NCBI RefSeq assembly: GCF_964656455.1
Contig: NC_135721.1
Coordinates: forward strand, 88,578,754-88,642,753
DNA from: Halichoerus grypus
Lineage: Eukaryota > Chordata > Mammalia > Carnivora > Phocidae
Direction of reading: 5' to 3'
Length of the DNA: 64,000 nucleotides
In this document: positions 46,920 through 58,459 of the stretch, in pieces
How the letters are laid out: each line of letters opens with the position of its first letter
How positions within the stretch are numbered: the stretch's first letter is position 1
Made by a program: the position numbers and the translations under genes
The notes under the pieces: generated by a model
What the model saw: only the letters and a program-made list of their open reading frames with translations
The model's database searches: none
What the model was told of the DNA's origin: nothing

Positions 46920-48654
46920 ATAAGGACTGAAAGGAATGGTATAGACAGTAAGCACTCCAGAAATGGAGAGAAGTTAGAATTATGAGCTAAAATAATCAGA
47001 AAAGGCTTCACAAAGGGAAATGGGCTGAGCTCTGAGGAGGCAGTGAAGTGTGGGCCATGGGAAGTAAGTGTGAGGAGAGATGACCATTGGAAGAGGGCTT
47101 GCATGTGGCCTGAGTCTTCACAGTATGATGAGCGACCCACCTGGCTAATGAGATCCTTTGGATCAGTTCAAGGGGGCCTTATTTCCATCGTCTCCTGGCA
47201 CTCTGTTTCATTCCTAAGTTTCTAGGAGAATCTGTTGGATTTGGGGGAATGCTTTTTAAGACAACATAAATTAATTGCACATGACTAAAAATGCAATTAA
47301 GTATATATGATTACAGTGCAATTTGTCTTATGTTCATCGTAGGATAAAACTTCTGAAATGCAGTTTAAAATGTTACTCTTTACTGTCCTAAAATGAAATC
47401 ATACCTATGGTAAATGGGGTGAATTTACTCTTCTCCTGATTTTATAATAAATGTCTGTTTCATTTAACTTTGGCGGATGAAGTAACCACCTGTTACTCAG
47501 TTTTTGAATAAACCTTCACAATACAATTGAAAAAAAAATAAAATAAGAAATAATAAAAAATATTTTAAAGTAAATCCTTCCTTTGAAATTTATAGGGTGT
47601 GCTTGCAAAACAGTTTATTTACTCCTGGGGTAGAGAAATATTGAATAAGAATGCATTTTTGACAGGGAAAAAAATGAACAAATGAAACCTCTTGACTAGC
47701 AGTTTTAAGCACTTTGACTTAACTCTGCTTCACTTCAGATGGAAACTTCTGACAGGTTCTTGGGTAAAGCTCTGTGCAAAAAGCATCAGGTAGTAACCCC
47801 AGAAAATGCTTCTAGCACCTGAGAAGCCAGCAAAGTAGCAAGAGTGGCATTGCTGATAGGTGGTTACATCATGGAAGTAGTCAGGATGGGCTTTTCTGCA
47901 TTTCTGGAATTTGGGTTGATAGAGTTGTGCGTTGGATGGTGTTGATGGGAAGTTCCTTGACACAGAGTGTTTGGCTCATTCCATTGTACAGTTTCATACC
48001 AGCTTACAATATCATATATCCTGTGTTTGTCAGACAACCAACTCCATCCCTCGTTGTTTATTCAAAAACTGAAGGTGAACAGAGTTTTCTGTGGCCAGGT
48101 GATTTCTCAATTGAGATTTACTTTTTAAAAAAGTGGGGAGAGGGGGGAGGAAGAAGAAAAATACAACACAGAGGTGGAGGTGGAAGGGTTAGTGGAACAG
48201 AAGAAAGAAAAAGAAAGAAGAGACCGCCTTTTATATGGTAGAAGCAGCTGCTAAGAGTGTACAAATATGGTTTATTACTTTAATCAGTTCATCTTAAATC
48301 CTTTCATCAGCATACAGAGTGCACAACCCAGGCCTTTATTGCAGTTGGCACCATGGCTGTGGTGAGGCGTTCTGCATGCCACTGTCGGAGGTCGTGCTTT
48401 AGGGGGTAACGAGCCTCTCTGCAGTGAGCATGGTGGCCTCTTTATGAAACCAACTTCAAAAGGTTATGTGAATAGATGCAATTAAATAATATATAAGTGA
48501 AGGCGAGGATTCTTGTACTCCAAGAATTATCTCTGTACTCCTAGCATATCTGAATTTCAGCATGTCATCTGTTTAAAATCAAAGGCATGTTTCTATCCCT
48601 TGTTATTGAGTTGCAGTTCAACTTCAAAAACACATTTAAATTTTCAAATTGGTT
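46920..48654. other. Single-copy sequence, no gene recognised
   Basis: Possible scrap of the ancient repeat at 46955-47045 (AGAAAAGGCTTCACAAAGGG). Purine-rich block at 48128-48230 (GGGGAGAGGGGGGAGGAAGA and AAGAAAGAAAAAGAAAGAAG). The 104-codon plus frame at 47927-48241 ends in that purine block and is unsupported. Confidence 0.4.
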
Positions 48655-49165
48655 TTTATATTAATTTTCTCCTGAAGTATGGGGAAATGTTCTGTTGGTG
48701 GGATTGTAAACTAGCATTGTCTTTTCAAAGAGCAATTTGGCAATATCTGCGAGCATTTGAAAATATGAGCCCTTCAGGCTGGCAGTTCCATTTCTAAGAA
48801 CATTTCCAACAGAAATACCCACATATGTGCTCAAGGAACTTGTAATGGAGAAGAAGTATCAACCACCCAAATGCCTTCCTATAGGGAAGAAGTTAAATTG
48901 TGGTGGAAAAATTTTGTCACTTATCATATGTCAGTTACACAAAATGAAAACAAATCTATATGTGCTGAGCATCAAGAAATATCAAATGAAAAGCAGTTGT
49001 AAAACCAATACATAGTATGATTTTATTTTTAAATAAAGACACACAAAACTATTAATAATTGGTTATTTTTGGAGAGAGATACAGGTTAGTGCAAAAGTAA
49101 AGGGCGGGTTACATTTTAAAATCTATGCACTTTTGCGCCTTGTGAAGTTTTTTAAAGCACAGGCT
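48655..49165 (+). mobile_element. Old L1 3' end
   Basis: TTCTGTTGGTGGGATTGTAA, AGAGCAATTTGGCAATATCT, GGCAGTTCCATTTCTAAGAA, CCACATATGTGCTCAAGGA and CAACCACCCAAATGCCTTCC, then ATAGGGAAGAAGTTAAATTG, follow the L1M 3' consensus (TGCTGGTGGGAATGTAAA, AATTTGGCAATATCTA, AGCAATTCCACTTCTAGGAA, ACCTAAATGTCCATCAATAGG). It is highly diverged. Confidence 0.7.
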
Positions 49166-49239
49166 TATGTATTATGTAATTAAGCTTTTAAAAAATATTT
49201 TCCTGACATTCATCAGAAAAAGCGTCAATCAAAATGCCT

Positions 49240-49590
49240 CCTAAGTACCAGACAGTGTCCTTCCTTCTTCTTTCCTTCACAATTTATATTTTCAAGTCTC
49301 TGGAGGCTGGAAGACCAAGCTCAGGGTGCCAGCATGGCTGGGTTTTGGTGAGAGCCCTTTTCATGGCTTGCAGACAGATGCCCGCTTGCTGTGTGCTCAC
49401 GTGGTGGAGAGAGGGCAAGCAAGCTCTTCAGTGTCTCTTCTTAGAAGAGCACTAATCCTATGATGAGGGCCCCCTCTGACCTCATTACCTCCCCCAAACC
49501 CTACCTCCAAACACCATCACATCATAGGTTAGGGCTTCAACATGTGAACTTGGGGGGGGGCACAATCAGTCAGTTCATAACACTGTCTAA
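49240..49590 (+). repeat. Old interspersed repeat
   Basis: CTCTGGAGGCTGGAAGACCA, AGCTCAGGGTGCCAGCATGG, AGAGCACTAATCCTATGATG, ACCTCATTACCTCCCCCAAA, CACCATCACATCATAGGTTA, GGGCTTCAACATGTGAACTT and CAGTTCATAACAC form the well-known mammalian repeat ending in 'CCATCACATTGGGGGTTAGGATTTCAACATATGAATTTTGGGGGGACACA'. Family name left open. Confidence 0.6.
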
Positions 49591-50887
49591 AAAGAGATTG
49601 TTAAACTTCCAGTCAGTAACATTTATTAACTATTTGCTTTGTGTAGCACACTAAGAAGTACTTCAGATATAATCATAAGAGAAAATTTCTAGTGTAGGAG
49701 ATGTTGAGAGCATGTGACCCATCGTCGCCCTGAGCATAGAGTTTGACCGGTACCAGAGGGCAGGCAGGCCCAGCCATGGGTGACAGAGATGGTTTATTTG
49801 TTTGTTTGTTTTTTTTAATTGGGAAAAAAAAGAAAAATTTGGAGGGGATGCAAAATGGGTTCATCCTATGTGTCTCCAGGTAGTGAGAGTGCCATTTGTC
49901 TTCTTCCTGGGTCACAGAGCCATCTGCATAAGCATCAGGATGAGGAGAACTAGGTGCCCCCCATGGAGCACCTTCTCATCATCACTCCCGTCTGCCACCC
50001 CGCAAGCCCACAGCTTTTCTGTGTGCTGTTCTGGGATGAGGGAACACAGTGCTGAATGCTGAGCCCCACAGCAGAGATTCGAGGCAAACTCACAGTTATC
50101 CTCCATCTTATTGATCTCCATCTTTTATGCTCAAGATGTTGATGTGGATGTAAGAGAGAGAGCCTTTAGGAAGAATCCGAGGATGGAGAGGGGTCACAAC
50201 AAATGCTCGTCGCCTGAGCTAATGAGGGACAGACAAGAACACCTATGCTCTGTCATCTTATTATTAAGACAGCCAGATAATGTTTGATTACCTCCCGAGA
50301 GACTTACATAGATAATATAAAATAATGCAGAACTTCCTTCTTTTATTCCAAAACAATTTAATTTGAGAATGTGTTTACTTTAATAATAGTACCCTAGTTC
50401 CTAGTTGTCTAGACTAATGTACTGTGCTCTAAATTTGTATTAAATTGCCCAGATAACCAAGGAGTTGTAGCACTGAAAGAACTCCCAGACTTTGATGCTC
50501 TCGACAGATATTCCAGAAACTCCATTGGGAATCTGCGCTGTATTTGAATATTCTTACCTCCTTTGTGATAGTTGGGATCACATCCTACAGAGTTTAAGGT
50601 ATCAAATGCTGCAGCAAGCAGTGGGCAGAGCCCTTGAACCATTCTCTACAGTAAGCGCATTCCCACGGGGACCTCTGAAGCCATGTTCCGCATCCCCTTT
50701 GGTCAAGATGGGAATGTAAGTGGAAGGAGGCTGAATTTCAGAGCAAGGCTGAATCAGACAGGGCCCTTTTAAGACCTCCAAGGCATTAGGCTTGCATCCT
50801 TTTGGTGGCCCTACCCCTTTCCTGTTGAACATATTGAAATATACCCACATCCCACATTAAGTACAACATTTTGATGTTTTATTTTAA
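49591..50887. other. Single-copy sequence, nothing recognised
   Basis: Several overlapping frames of 64-86 codons on both strands have no supporting context. Confidence 0.4.
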
Positions 50888-51041
50888 TGCTTTAAAAAAA
50901 GATTTAAAAAAAAAATTTTTTTTAATGCTAGGCATGGAGCCCAGCACAGGGCATGAACTCACGGCCCCGGGACCAAGACCTGAGCTGATCCAAGCGTCAG
51001 ACAGCTAACCGACCGAGCAACCCAGACGCCCTGCTTTAAAA
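50888..51041 (-). mobile_element. Older CAN-type SINE, reverse, with 10-bp TSD
   Basis: The insert (50898-51031) is flanked by TGCTTTAAAA at 50888-50897 and 51032-51041. It is the shorter, older form: a T-rich tail, then GGCATGGAGCCCAGCACAGG, CATGAACTCACGGCCCCG, CCAAGACCTGAGCTGATC, then GCGTCAGACAGCTAACCGAC and head GAGCAACCCAGACGCCC. More decayed than the long copies. Confidence 0.85.
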
Positions 51042-51374
51042 TTTTTGAAAGGGGCTTTTACAGTTTTGCTTTTGAAATTATTTGACTATAACTAATTCAT
51101 TTAATTTACAATTGGTTTCTCTGTAATAATCAGGCAAACTCAGGAATTCTTGGAAAATGAAAAAAGATTTAAACTGTACATTATTTTCAAGTATAATGGA
51201 TTTTTTAAATGAATACTAAACATAACAATTAATAAAAATGACTTAATATGTTTTTGGACGTTATTTAAACATTATTAATTTTGATATTATAGTTTTCTCT
51301 TTTTATTTTGGAGCCCCTATATTTATTTCTCAAATATTTGTGTGGGACCTTAAAAATGTAGGCTTTAAGCCCAG
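51042..51374. other. AT-rich sequence, nothing recognised
   Basis: Low-complexity AT-rich DNA without an assignable feature. Confidence 0.45.
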
Positions 51375-51520
51375 TGCCTTAAAAGATAGAATGACCCAGG
51401 TCCTGCATACAAATCCTGGCTCTCCCACCTACTAGCTGTGTGACATTGGGAAAGGTGCTTTCAAACTCTCTGAACCCCAGTGTCTTCATTTATAAAATGG
51501 GGGTGATACTGCCTCCCCCA
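51375..51520 (+). repeat. MIR SINE
   Basis: GTCCTGCATACAAATCCTGG, CTCTCCCACCTACTAGCTGT, GTGACATTGGGAAAGGTGCT and GAACCCCAGTGTCTTCATTT, then ATAAAATGGGGGTGATACTG, match the MIR core region closely and in order. Confidence 0.92.
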
Positions 51521-51849
51521 GTGAGGTCATGTCTGCTCTCTTGGTGTTGGGTGAAACGTCTACCAGCAGCTGTCATCCATTTGTCACAGGGACCAGGGTG
51601 AAGGCTTGGTAACCCTCCTAGCTTGCACCTGAGGCAGGGTCAAGGGTAGTCTTTCTTCCCTAGCCTCAGAATCCTGAAAGCTAAATGGGACTCTGACTGC
51701 CTTTGCTATTGGCTGGGACATTACCTGCCTGCTCTTCTTTCCCTCCTGTATCAATCATGTCTTTTTACTCTGTAATTTTGATGCTTTGACATCTTGGGAC
51801 CTGGCTGACCCTGAAGGGACTGCCTTTCCCAGGGTTAGCTGATTCTTAG

Positions 51850-52265
51850 AGATGTAAATGACTGGCCTGTTGGGAGTGCACCTTTTATATACCAACCAAC
51901 TAATCCAGAGTCCACACCCCCAACCACCTCCTTTATCAGGCCACTATCCCTCTGCCCTAATCACCCCAGGTACCAGACAACTAGGGGCAGCCTCAGTACT
52001 GTAGAGCCCACTAAAATTATTCAAACTAGCCAATCCTAAACTTGCTTTCCCTGCCTCGCCCATTCCTTCCCTTGTAAAGCATAATACAGGCTCCTGGCCA
52101 CATTTTCCCCTTGCTCCCTCTGCCTCCTGACCAACTGTAGTGCTTCCCTCTGTGGCCCCCATGATGTGGTGTGCCCCCTCCACTTGGGACCTGTGAATAA
52201 CATGTTATCCTTTCAATGGCAGGTGTCTTCTGATCACTTGTCTTCTGTCATCATTCCTGAACAAT
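51850..52265 (+). mobile_element. Possible solitary LTR of an old endogenous retrovirus
   Basis: A C-rich unit contains CTAGCCAATCCTAAACTTGC (CCAAT box), CTTGCTCCCTCTGCCTCCTG, ATGATGTGGTGTGCCCCCTC, GTGAATAACATGTTATCCTT, a TTTCAATGGCAGGTGTCTTC stretch and AATAATAAACC. This wording is typical of gammaretrovirus-like or other mammalian LTR U3-R-U5 regions. I cannot define TG...CA ends or a target duplication, and no coding remains are recognised next to it. Confidence 0.35.
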
Positions 52266-54531
52266 AATAAACCTACATTTAAAAGACACCAGCCCCAGGG
52301 AAGACAAATCCCACTGAGCAAGGAAACTAACTCTCAGTTCGCTTGGGTTCCCGTGATGGAGGTGAGGAAGATCCAGCTGACAGGCCTTGATCCTGCATCT
52401 GGTAGGCCAGGGGCATGTGAGGTCACTTCTACCCAGACAGAACTGAGCACCAAAGCCTATCTCTGACGCCCCTGCTGTTTGAAGGACAAGAATGGGGTTG
52501 GGGGCAACTAGGGTACCCTCTGTGAGAACAAGGTGATGGTGAGAAAGTGCCAAATTCTTAGAAGTCACACACCTCCTCCCGTTCCAGGTCTTCTCCCCAC
52601 TCTGACCCAGGAACGTTCTGTTTGCCTGGCCAGGCATCATGGCTGTCCTCGACAGGGCTTGCTTTGTTTTTGTCTCAATTAAAAATGAGGTGCCGAAGCA
52701 TGTATCTTAATCAAGTGTTCAAAGTCTTGGTATTTCTTCTGGCTTCTGCTTCCTCTCCATTCTTTGTTCTTTCTGATGAATTTTCCATTGAAAATTAATG
52801 CTAGAAATAAACGATTAGAAGCAAAACATGGAAGTGTATAAAGCCAGTTCTGAAAACTCTGAACATATACCTAATGATAATCCTGTCGGCCGCCTACATT
52901 GTGTAAAAACCAGAAAGTAGTCCTTTACCTGCTGTGGCATTTCCCTCACTGCTGCCTCATTGGCTGGGAATGGCCACCTGCAGTTTTCCAGAATGTTCAC
53001 AGAACCCTGTGGGCTGAGCTGATGTCCCACGCCTTCTCTCCCAAGGCGTACTCGGCCACAGGAACACAGAATATCTGGGGGGAAGTCAGGGGAGGCTGCT
53101 GTGGAAAAAAGACCAAATGAAAACCCTAGCTCATTTAGAACTTGCCAGTGTACAAACAAAATGATACTCATGTATTCAGTGGATGAGGCAGGGGTAGATT
53201 TACCACTGAATTAACCAAGCTTTAATTTCAGGGCTCCTGGGTTGTGTGGTCTTCTTATAAGGCCCTGTACCTAATTTCATTTTCATATTTTGCATTCTTT
53301 TTTGAAGAAGAAGAAGAAGAAGAGCTCGATAACCTTTAGGGCCCACAAAACTTGTGTCTGTCCCTGGGAAGGGGATATGTGGTTATGTGGGTGTTATGTG
53401 ATGCTTTTACTCCTTTTCATATAAATCTGTGATGATGAAAGCACATGTTGAGACAACATATGTCAACATCATTCAAAAACAGTGGCATTGGTACCACTGA
53501 TTATAAATGTATTTCGAATATATTGTTCATTACATCTTAACACACTTATATTGAAACATGTTGCTTTTCTTTATGACATTCAGATCTGTTAGAAATCTAT
53601 TTGGACTACGAGAAAAAGAAAGAATTGACAAATCAGTGCTTTTATTTCTCAGCAATATGTCTGTCCTTCTGGGTTTTAAACCTAAAAATGATTTTTTAAA
53701 GACTCAAAGCACACAGTTGCATCGTTATTTTTATGACCGTCAAATTAATTCTTTCATCTACCACTTGAAACCAATGGAGATTGACGGTCCTGTTTTCTTA
53801 CTTTAATGATGTAAACCTCATTGAAAATGAAGATTCTGGAGGATAAAAAATGGTGCTGTGACTGCTATTGATTAACTGTCTTGTTGGCTTCATTGTTCAG
53901 CCCTCATTGGCCTCTTGGGCAGAGGGAGGCCCAAGAATAACATTGCTGACATTTCCTTGAAAAGATGCAAGGCTTTGACAAAGACAGCTGCATGCTTTAA
54001 AAAGATACAGTTTTGATGTACATACTTTAGTCTTTTCAGAAGTACGAGTGATTGATTACAATGCATAAAGAGAGAGACTTCTGAAAGTTACGTTGGGTTA
54101 AATGTTTATCTGAAATACTTAAGAATGAAAGTCATTGTAAGATGGTGATTTGCAAAAACCACACTATTACAATTTTTAGAAAGAAATTGATGAAGTGGGA
54201 AGAAATCAAGGAAAAGATAATATACTTATCCACAAGCACTAGAGTAATGATAACGTTTAATTTAAATAAACATTTCTAGCCTTGTAACTATGAAATCCTG
54301 AATGTAGTTTTTAATACAATACAGAAATTGAAATACTATATTAAAATAGCAATGCTCAAATATTATTCAACATGCTGAAGCTTCTACTTAAGTGACAGTT
54401 TTTATTCACTTGAAATTACATATAATGTCCTCAATGTCTATGCTTTATAGGTGAGATATGTTTAACTTATCCCAATACTTTCATCACCTACTCTCTTCAT
54501 TTTTCTCAAATTATAGTGAAGTTTTATTGTA
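52266..54531. other. Mostly single-copy sequence
   Basis: 52270-52660 is GC-rich and could belong to the LTR-like unit. A 118-codon minus frame (52815-53171) lacks recognisable features. A (GAA)n tract spans 53304-53323. 53440-54500 is AT-rich and repeat-free. Confidence 0.4.
53304..53323. repeat. (GAA)n microsatellite
   Basis: Six to seven GAA units followed by GAGCTC. Short, within the normal range for such repeats. Confidence 0.9.
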
Positions 54532-54755
54532 TTGTATTTTATTTTTTTAAAAAGATTTTATTTATTTATTTGACAGAGAGAGAGAGACGGGAGAGAGGGA
54601 ACACAAGCAGGGGGAGTGGGAGAGGGAGAAGCAGGCCTCCCGCCAAGCAGGGAGCCTGATGCGGGGCTCGATCCCAGGACCCTGGGATCATGACCTGAGC
54701 CGAAGGCAGATGCTTAATGACTGAGCCACCCCGGCGCCCCTTGTATTTTATTTTT
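54532..54755 (-). mobile_element. CAN-type tRNA-Lys SINE, reverse, with 15-bp TSD
   Basis: The insert (54547-54740) is flanked by TTGTATTTTATTTTT at 54532-54546 and 54741-54755. Body variant GAACACAAGCAGGGGGAGTG, CGATCCCAGGACCCTGGGAT, head GAGCCACCCCGGCGCCCC. Same variant as the 36.0 and 55.7 kb copies. Confidence 0.96.
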
Positions 54756-55004
54756 AGAGTTACGTCTTCCCATCCCAGTGTTTTATTGGGAGTACACTTT
54801 TTTCATCCCTTGCTTTGGAATTATCCAAAGTACTTATATTAGGTTCATTACTAAAACTGTTCAATGCAAGGTTTTGACTGTGTAGGACAGTGTTTGTTAT
54901 GTATATAGCACTTGCTGAGTTTGGTTACAGAGAATGAGTGCAGGGAGGTAACTCTCGGAATCATGTGTGTTCATGGATGTTTGGTGCAGCCAGCAGTAAT
55001 GTGC
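54756..55004. other. Single-copy sequence, nothing recognised
   Basis: AT-rich; no open frame or repeat of note. Confidence 0.4.
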
Positions 55005-55235
55005 CTATTTGGAGTTAGACAGACCCAGACCGAGGTGTGTCTCTCCACCTTATGGCAGGGTGATCTGGAATAAGTTATACCTATTTTACTAAGCCTTGTT
55101 AACTCATCTGTGAATGAGGGGAAGAAGACTATCTCATAGGGACGTGATGCAGGATCAAATCAGATAAAGCGTAGAAAGGGTTTAACACAGGACCTTTTAC
55201 AATAAGTACTCTGTGTTTGTCATCAAGTAAAACAA
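55005..55235 (+). repeat. MIR SINE
   Basis: GGAGTTAGACAGACCCAGAC, a later CCTTGTTAACTCATCTGTGA, CTATCTCATAGGGACGTGAT, GGATCAAATCAGATAAAGCG and ACAATAAGTACTCTGTGTTT give nearly the complete MIR consensus. Confidence 0.8.
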
Positions 55236-55642
55236 TAACAAAGATGTGTATTTATTAAATGCTAATCATGTTCCAGATATCGTATTATGAACTGGGATGT
55301 TTTTGAAAAAAAAAAAAAAAAAGAAAGAATAACAGAATAACCCCTAACATTAAAGAGCTTATATTTTCTGGTAAAAGTACATCTATTTAAGTGATAATTA
55401 TAATGTAATGTGATAACCACATTACTGTGAATATACACTATGATATTGCAAGTAGGGATGATGTGTTGCTTAGAAAAAATAGTCAACTTCATAAATTAGG
55501 CAGATGCTAAATTAACAAGCACAACGCCAACCCTACCCTGAATAATCAGTTGTAAGAAAGGCTCAGAGTCCTGGAAGAGTTAATGGTCTTTTTTTACTTA
55601 AAGGTGATTCTAGTAACAATAGTTTGGGGGCTTTTTTCCCTC
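55236..55642. other. AT-rich sequence with A-run
   Basis: It contains an A-run at about 55305-55322. A 76-codon minus frame covering it is unsupported. Confidence 0.4.
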
Positions 55643-55858
55643 TAATTTTGCATTTCTTTTTTTTTTTTTTTTAAGATTTTATTTATTTGATAGACACAGC
55701 GAGAGAGGGAACACAAGCAGGGGGAGAGGGAGAAGCAGGCCTCCTGCTGAGCAGGGAACCCGATGCCGGGCTCGATCTCAGGACCCTGGGATCATGACCT
55801 GAGCAGAAGGCAGATGCTTAACGACTGAGCCACCCAGGAGCTCCTAATTTTGCATTTC
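55643..55858 (-). mobile_element. CAN-type tRNA-Lys SINE, reverse, with 14-bp TSD
   Basis: The insert (55657-55844) is flanked by TAATTTTGCATTTC at 55643-55656 and 55845-55858. Long T-run, GAACACAAGCAGGGGGAGAG body, CGATCTCAGGACCCTGGGAT and head GAGCCACCCAGGAGCTCC. Confidence 0.96.
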
Positions 55859-57719
55859 AAAAAAAAAGAATTTTTATCTTTTCTGACTCAGAGACCAGCT
55901 CTCTGGCTTAGGGCTGCATTTGTAGTTGCTCTTTGCCTTAGACCCCTTCCATTCCAGAGACTGAGGCTAAATTGAACATGACAGAGAGGTTTAGGTGAAC
56001 AGATTTGCTCAGCTGTCATCCACCAGCACACCTGCTGCTTTTGCAGTCCCTGCCCCACCCACCGGGCCAGGGAAGCAGCTGTGACCTGTGAGGGCCAACC
56101 AGGATTTCCACCATTTCTGTTCCAAACACTGACTGGTGATACGGGTTTGGGTTCAAGAGTAGTTCAGCCATCCCATGAAGGGACGTTGAGAGATGGTAAA
56201 TGATGAAATTTTTAAAAATTAGGTGTCACTGGAAATTGAATTAAGGAAAGTAAATTTTGCTGTTTCTTATAGCATTGGGTACAAGTTGAAGTTGAAAAAC
56301 GATTTTAAAGATAGTTTTTCTAAATTGAGGTCCTATAAATAAAACTTTTAGGAAAACTCCCAAATTAACATAGTAAAAATGCTTTCATGAATACTGTTGT
56401 TCTTTGCCATTCAAGAAATCTACAAATCAAATGTTAGAATGGAATTTCTTCTACGGCAGTCATTTGTGTATAGGTCTGCCTTACTGTCATCAATTTTTTT
56501 TCACTTTGGGTAATAAAATTTCTTCCGTGGCATGTGGTGTACAGACCTTTTTTTAAAGGACCTTAATCCAATGGACTTGAAGTTAAAAATAGTCCAAAAG
56601 CAATTAGAGATTTTTCTAATGGCAAACTTGCATCCTTTGCATTTCTCCAGCAGGGAGGGGAGACAGCAAGGGGCTGCAGATGCTTTTAGCTCTGCCCCCA
56701 GGCCTGACATCATGGGAATGCATCCATCCTGTGTTAAGGAGCTGTCTGACCTTATATGTCCCTCCTTTGTTCCTGAAAAAAATATTGCTTAGTGACTCCA
56801 GTGTATTAGTTTTAATTTAGTGGTGGGCCTCTTGGAGTATCTATGTGTTGGAGTAGGCTAAGACCAATCTGAAGAAAGAGTTCCCCATCAAGAGCTGGCC
56901 AGGGATAAGATGAATGTTCTCCCAGTTGTGGGATGTGGGTGGAAAGTAATAAGACCTAGCTAGTGTGAAGCTGAGCACCTATCTTTAGGGTCATGAAAAC
57001 CTTTCCAAAGTGGGAGAGAGACAGTAAATCTGAAAGGCACAAATGAACAAGGCATAAGTGAACAAGATGTGAACAGGTTTAGATATCACACAGGGTGTAT
57101 CAGAGGTATGTTTAAAGAATATTTTTAAATGTATTTTGAGGATTTAGGAAAGAACTGTACACATGGTTCAGGCCTTGTTCTGCCTTCTCCAGATCAATCA
57201 CTAAGAGTAAACTGGACCAATAAACTTTCACTGTCTACATGTTCTCTGTTCATTCTTTAGACGGTAGGAGATGAAATAAAACTGGTTGACAACAGGTAAG
57301 CCCCCCTTGCCTATAATGTAGTCAGAGAGGGTAGATGGAGAAGCCTTATCACATAATAGATTCTAAAGCTGGCCTTCTAGCTGTGGTCTACCCTCCAAAT
57401 GAGCTTGTTCAAATGGCCCAAGTGAGTGGTTGAGTTCTCTCCCAAGCAGGAGTAGGACACGGTGAATGAGCAGATCCATTACAGACAAGTTAGTAGTCAT
57501 TGAGCAGGAAAAGGGTTCTTTCTATATCTTTTACTACCTCCAAAACTTAGAAGGGCTTAGCGGTGGAATTTTTGGGACTTAAAAAGCCCCTGTACCCTCA
57601 TCCCTGGAACCGGAAACCACTGGGCATAAACACAGATTTAGAGGCCTGCAGTTTCTCTCTGAGACTCATGTTTCCTCAAATTGAAGGTGGGAGTAGGAAA
57701 ATAATCTTAAAATGATTAT
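55859..57719. other. Single-copy sequence, nothing recognised
   Basis: The 86-codon plus frame at 56532-56792 and its 70-codon minus counterpart have no domain features. No repeat family was recognised. Confidence 0.4.
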
Positions 57720-57841
57720 ATTTTTATTTAGTCTTTCTGTGGGTAAGGCACTAGGTTATGTGTAGATTATATGCATGGGAGTACAGACACAATTCCTGCT
57801 CTCAGAGACATATTGGTAAGACTTAAGTGGAACATTAAAAT

Positions 57842-58035
57842 AGCTCAGTAAGGCAGTGGGGCACCTGGGTGGATCAGTCGGTTAAGTGTCCAACTCTTGA
57901 TTTCAGCTCAGGTCATGATCTCAGGGTTGTAAGATCGAGCCCTGCATCAGGCTCCATGCTGGGCAGGGAGCCTTTTCAAGATTTTGTCTCTACCTCCACC
58001 CACCCCCCCTTTAAAAAAAATAACAGCTCAGTAAG
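57842..58035 (+). mobile_element. Older CAN-type SINE with 11-bp TSD
   Basis: The insert (57853-58024) is flanked by AGCTCAGTAAG at 57842-57852 and 58025-58035. Head GGGGCACCTGGGTGGATCAG, then GTCCAACTCTTGATTTCAGC, GATCTCAGGGTTGTAAGATC, GAGCCCTGCATCAGGCTCCA and a short C-rich/A8 tail. The CTCTTGATTTCAGC wording marks an older subfamily than the 46.7 kb copy. Confidence 0.9.
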
Positions 58036-58083
58036 ACAGAAGGGAATAAATATCAAGCAAAAGGGTTGTAGACATTGGGTTTT

Positions 58084-58222
58084 AAGCAGGATAATGAGGG
58101 GCACCCGCTGGCTCAGTCAGTGGAGCATGTGACTCTTGATCTTGGGTTGCAAGTTTGAGCCCCATGCTGGGTGTAGAGATTACCTAAAAATAAAATCTTT
58201 TTTTAAAAAGCAGGAAGATGAG
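58084..58222 (+). mobile_element. Short, older CAN-type SINE with imperfect TSD
   Basis: The insert (about 58098-58207) is flanked by AAGCAGGATAATGAG and AAGCAGGAAGATGAG (one mismatch). Head GGGGCACCCGCTGGCTCAGT, GGAGCATGTGACTCTTGATC, GGGTTGCAAGTTTGAGCC, then GTGTAGAGATTACCTAAAAA and TAAAATCTTTTTTTAAAAA: the short form lacking the CT tract. Confidence 0.9.
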
Positions 58223-58438
58223 AGAAAGTCTTTATATTGTGAGGTATGGTTTGAGTAGACCTTCAGAGGAAGAATTTGAGGAGGAGGAAAAAGGAGGGGC
58301 TCTCAGCAGGAATGCACAGACTGTTTAGAAGGAAATGCCCAGATGAGCCAGTCAGGAACAGGAAGGCTTAGTGAGGGGTTGCACTTAGCTCTAGGGACTG
58401 CAGATTTATCCTCTAGGTGATGGGAGCCATTAAAGCTT

Positions 58439-58459
58439 GGAGCATGGAGCATGGAGCAT
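58439..58459. repeat. (GGAGCAT)3 short tandem repeat
   Basis: Three perfect 7-bp units followed by GGAGA. Confidence 0.9.

Noticed and set aside
46670..47140. 156-codon minus-strand open frame
   Set aside because: It runs through the SINE at 46701-46905, including its poly(A) (read as Phe) and CT tract, so it is repeat-derived.
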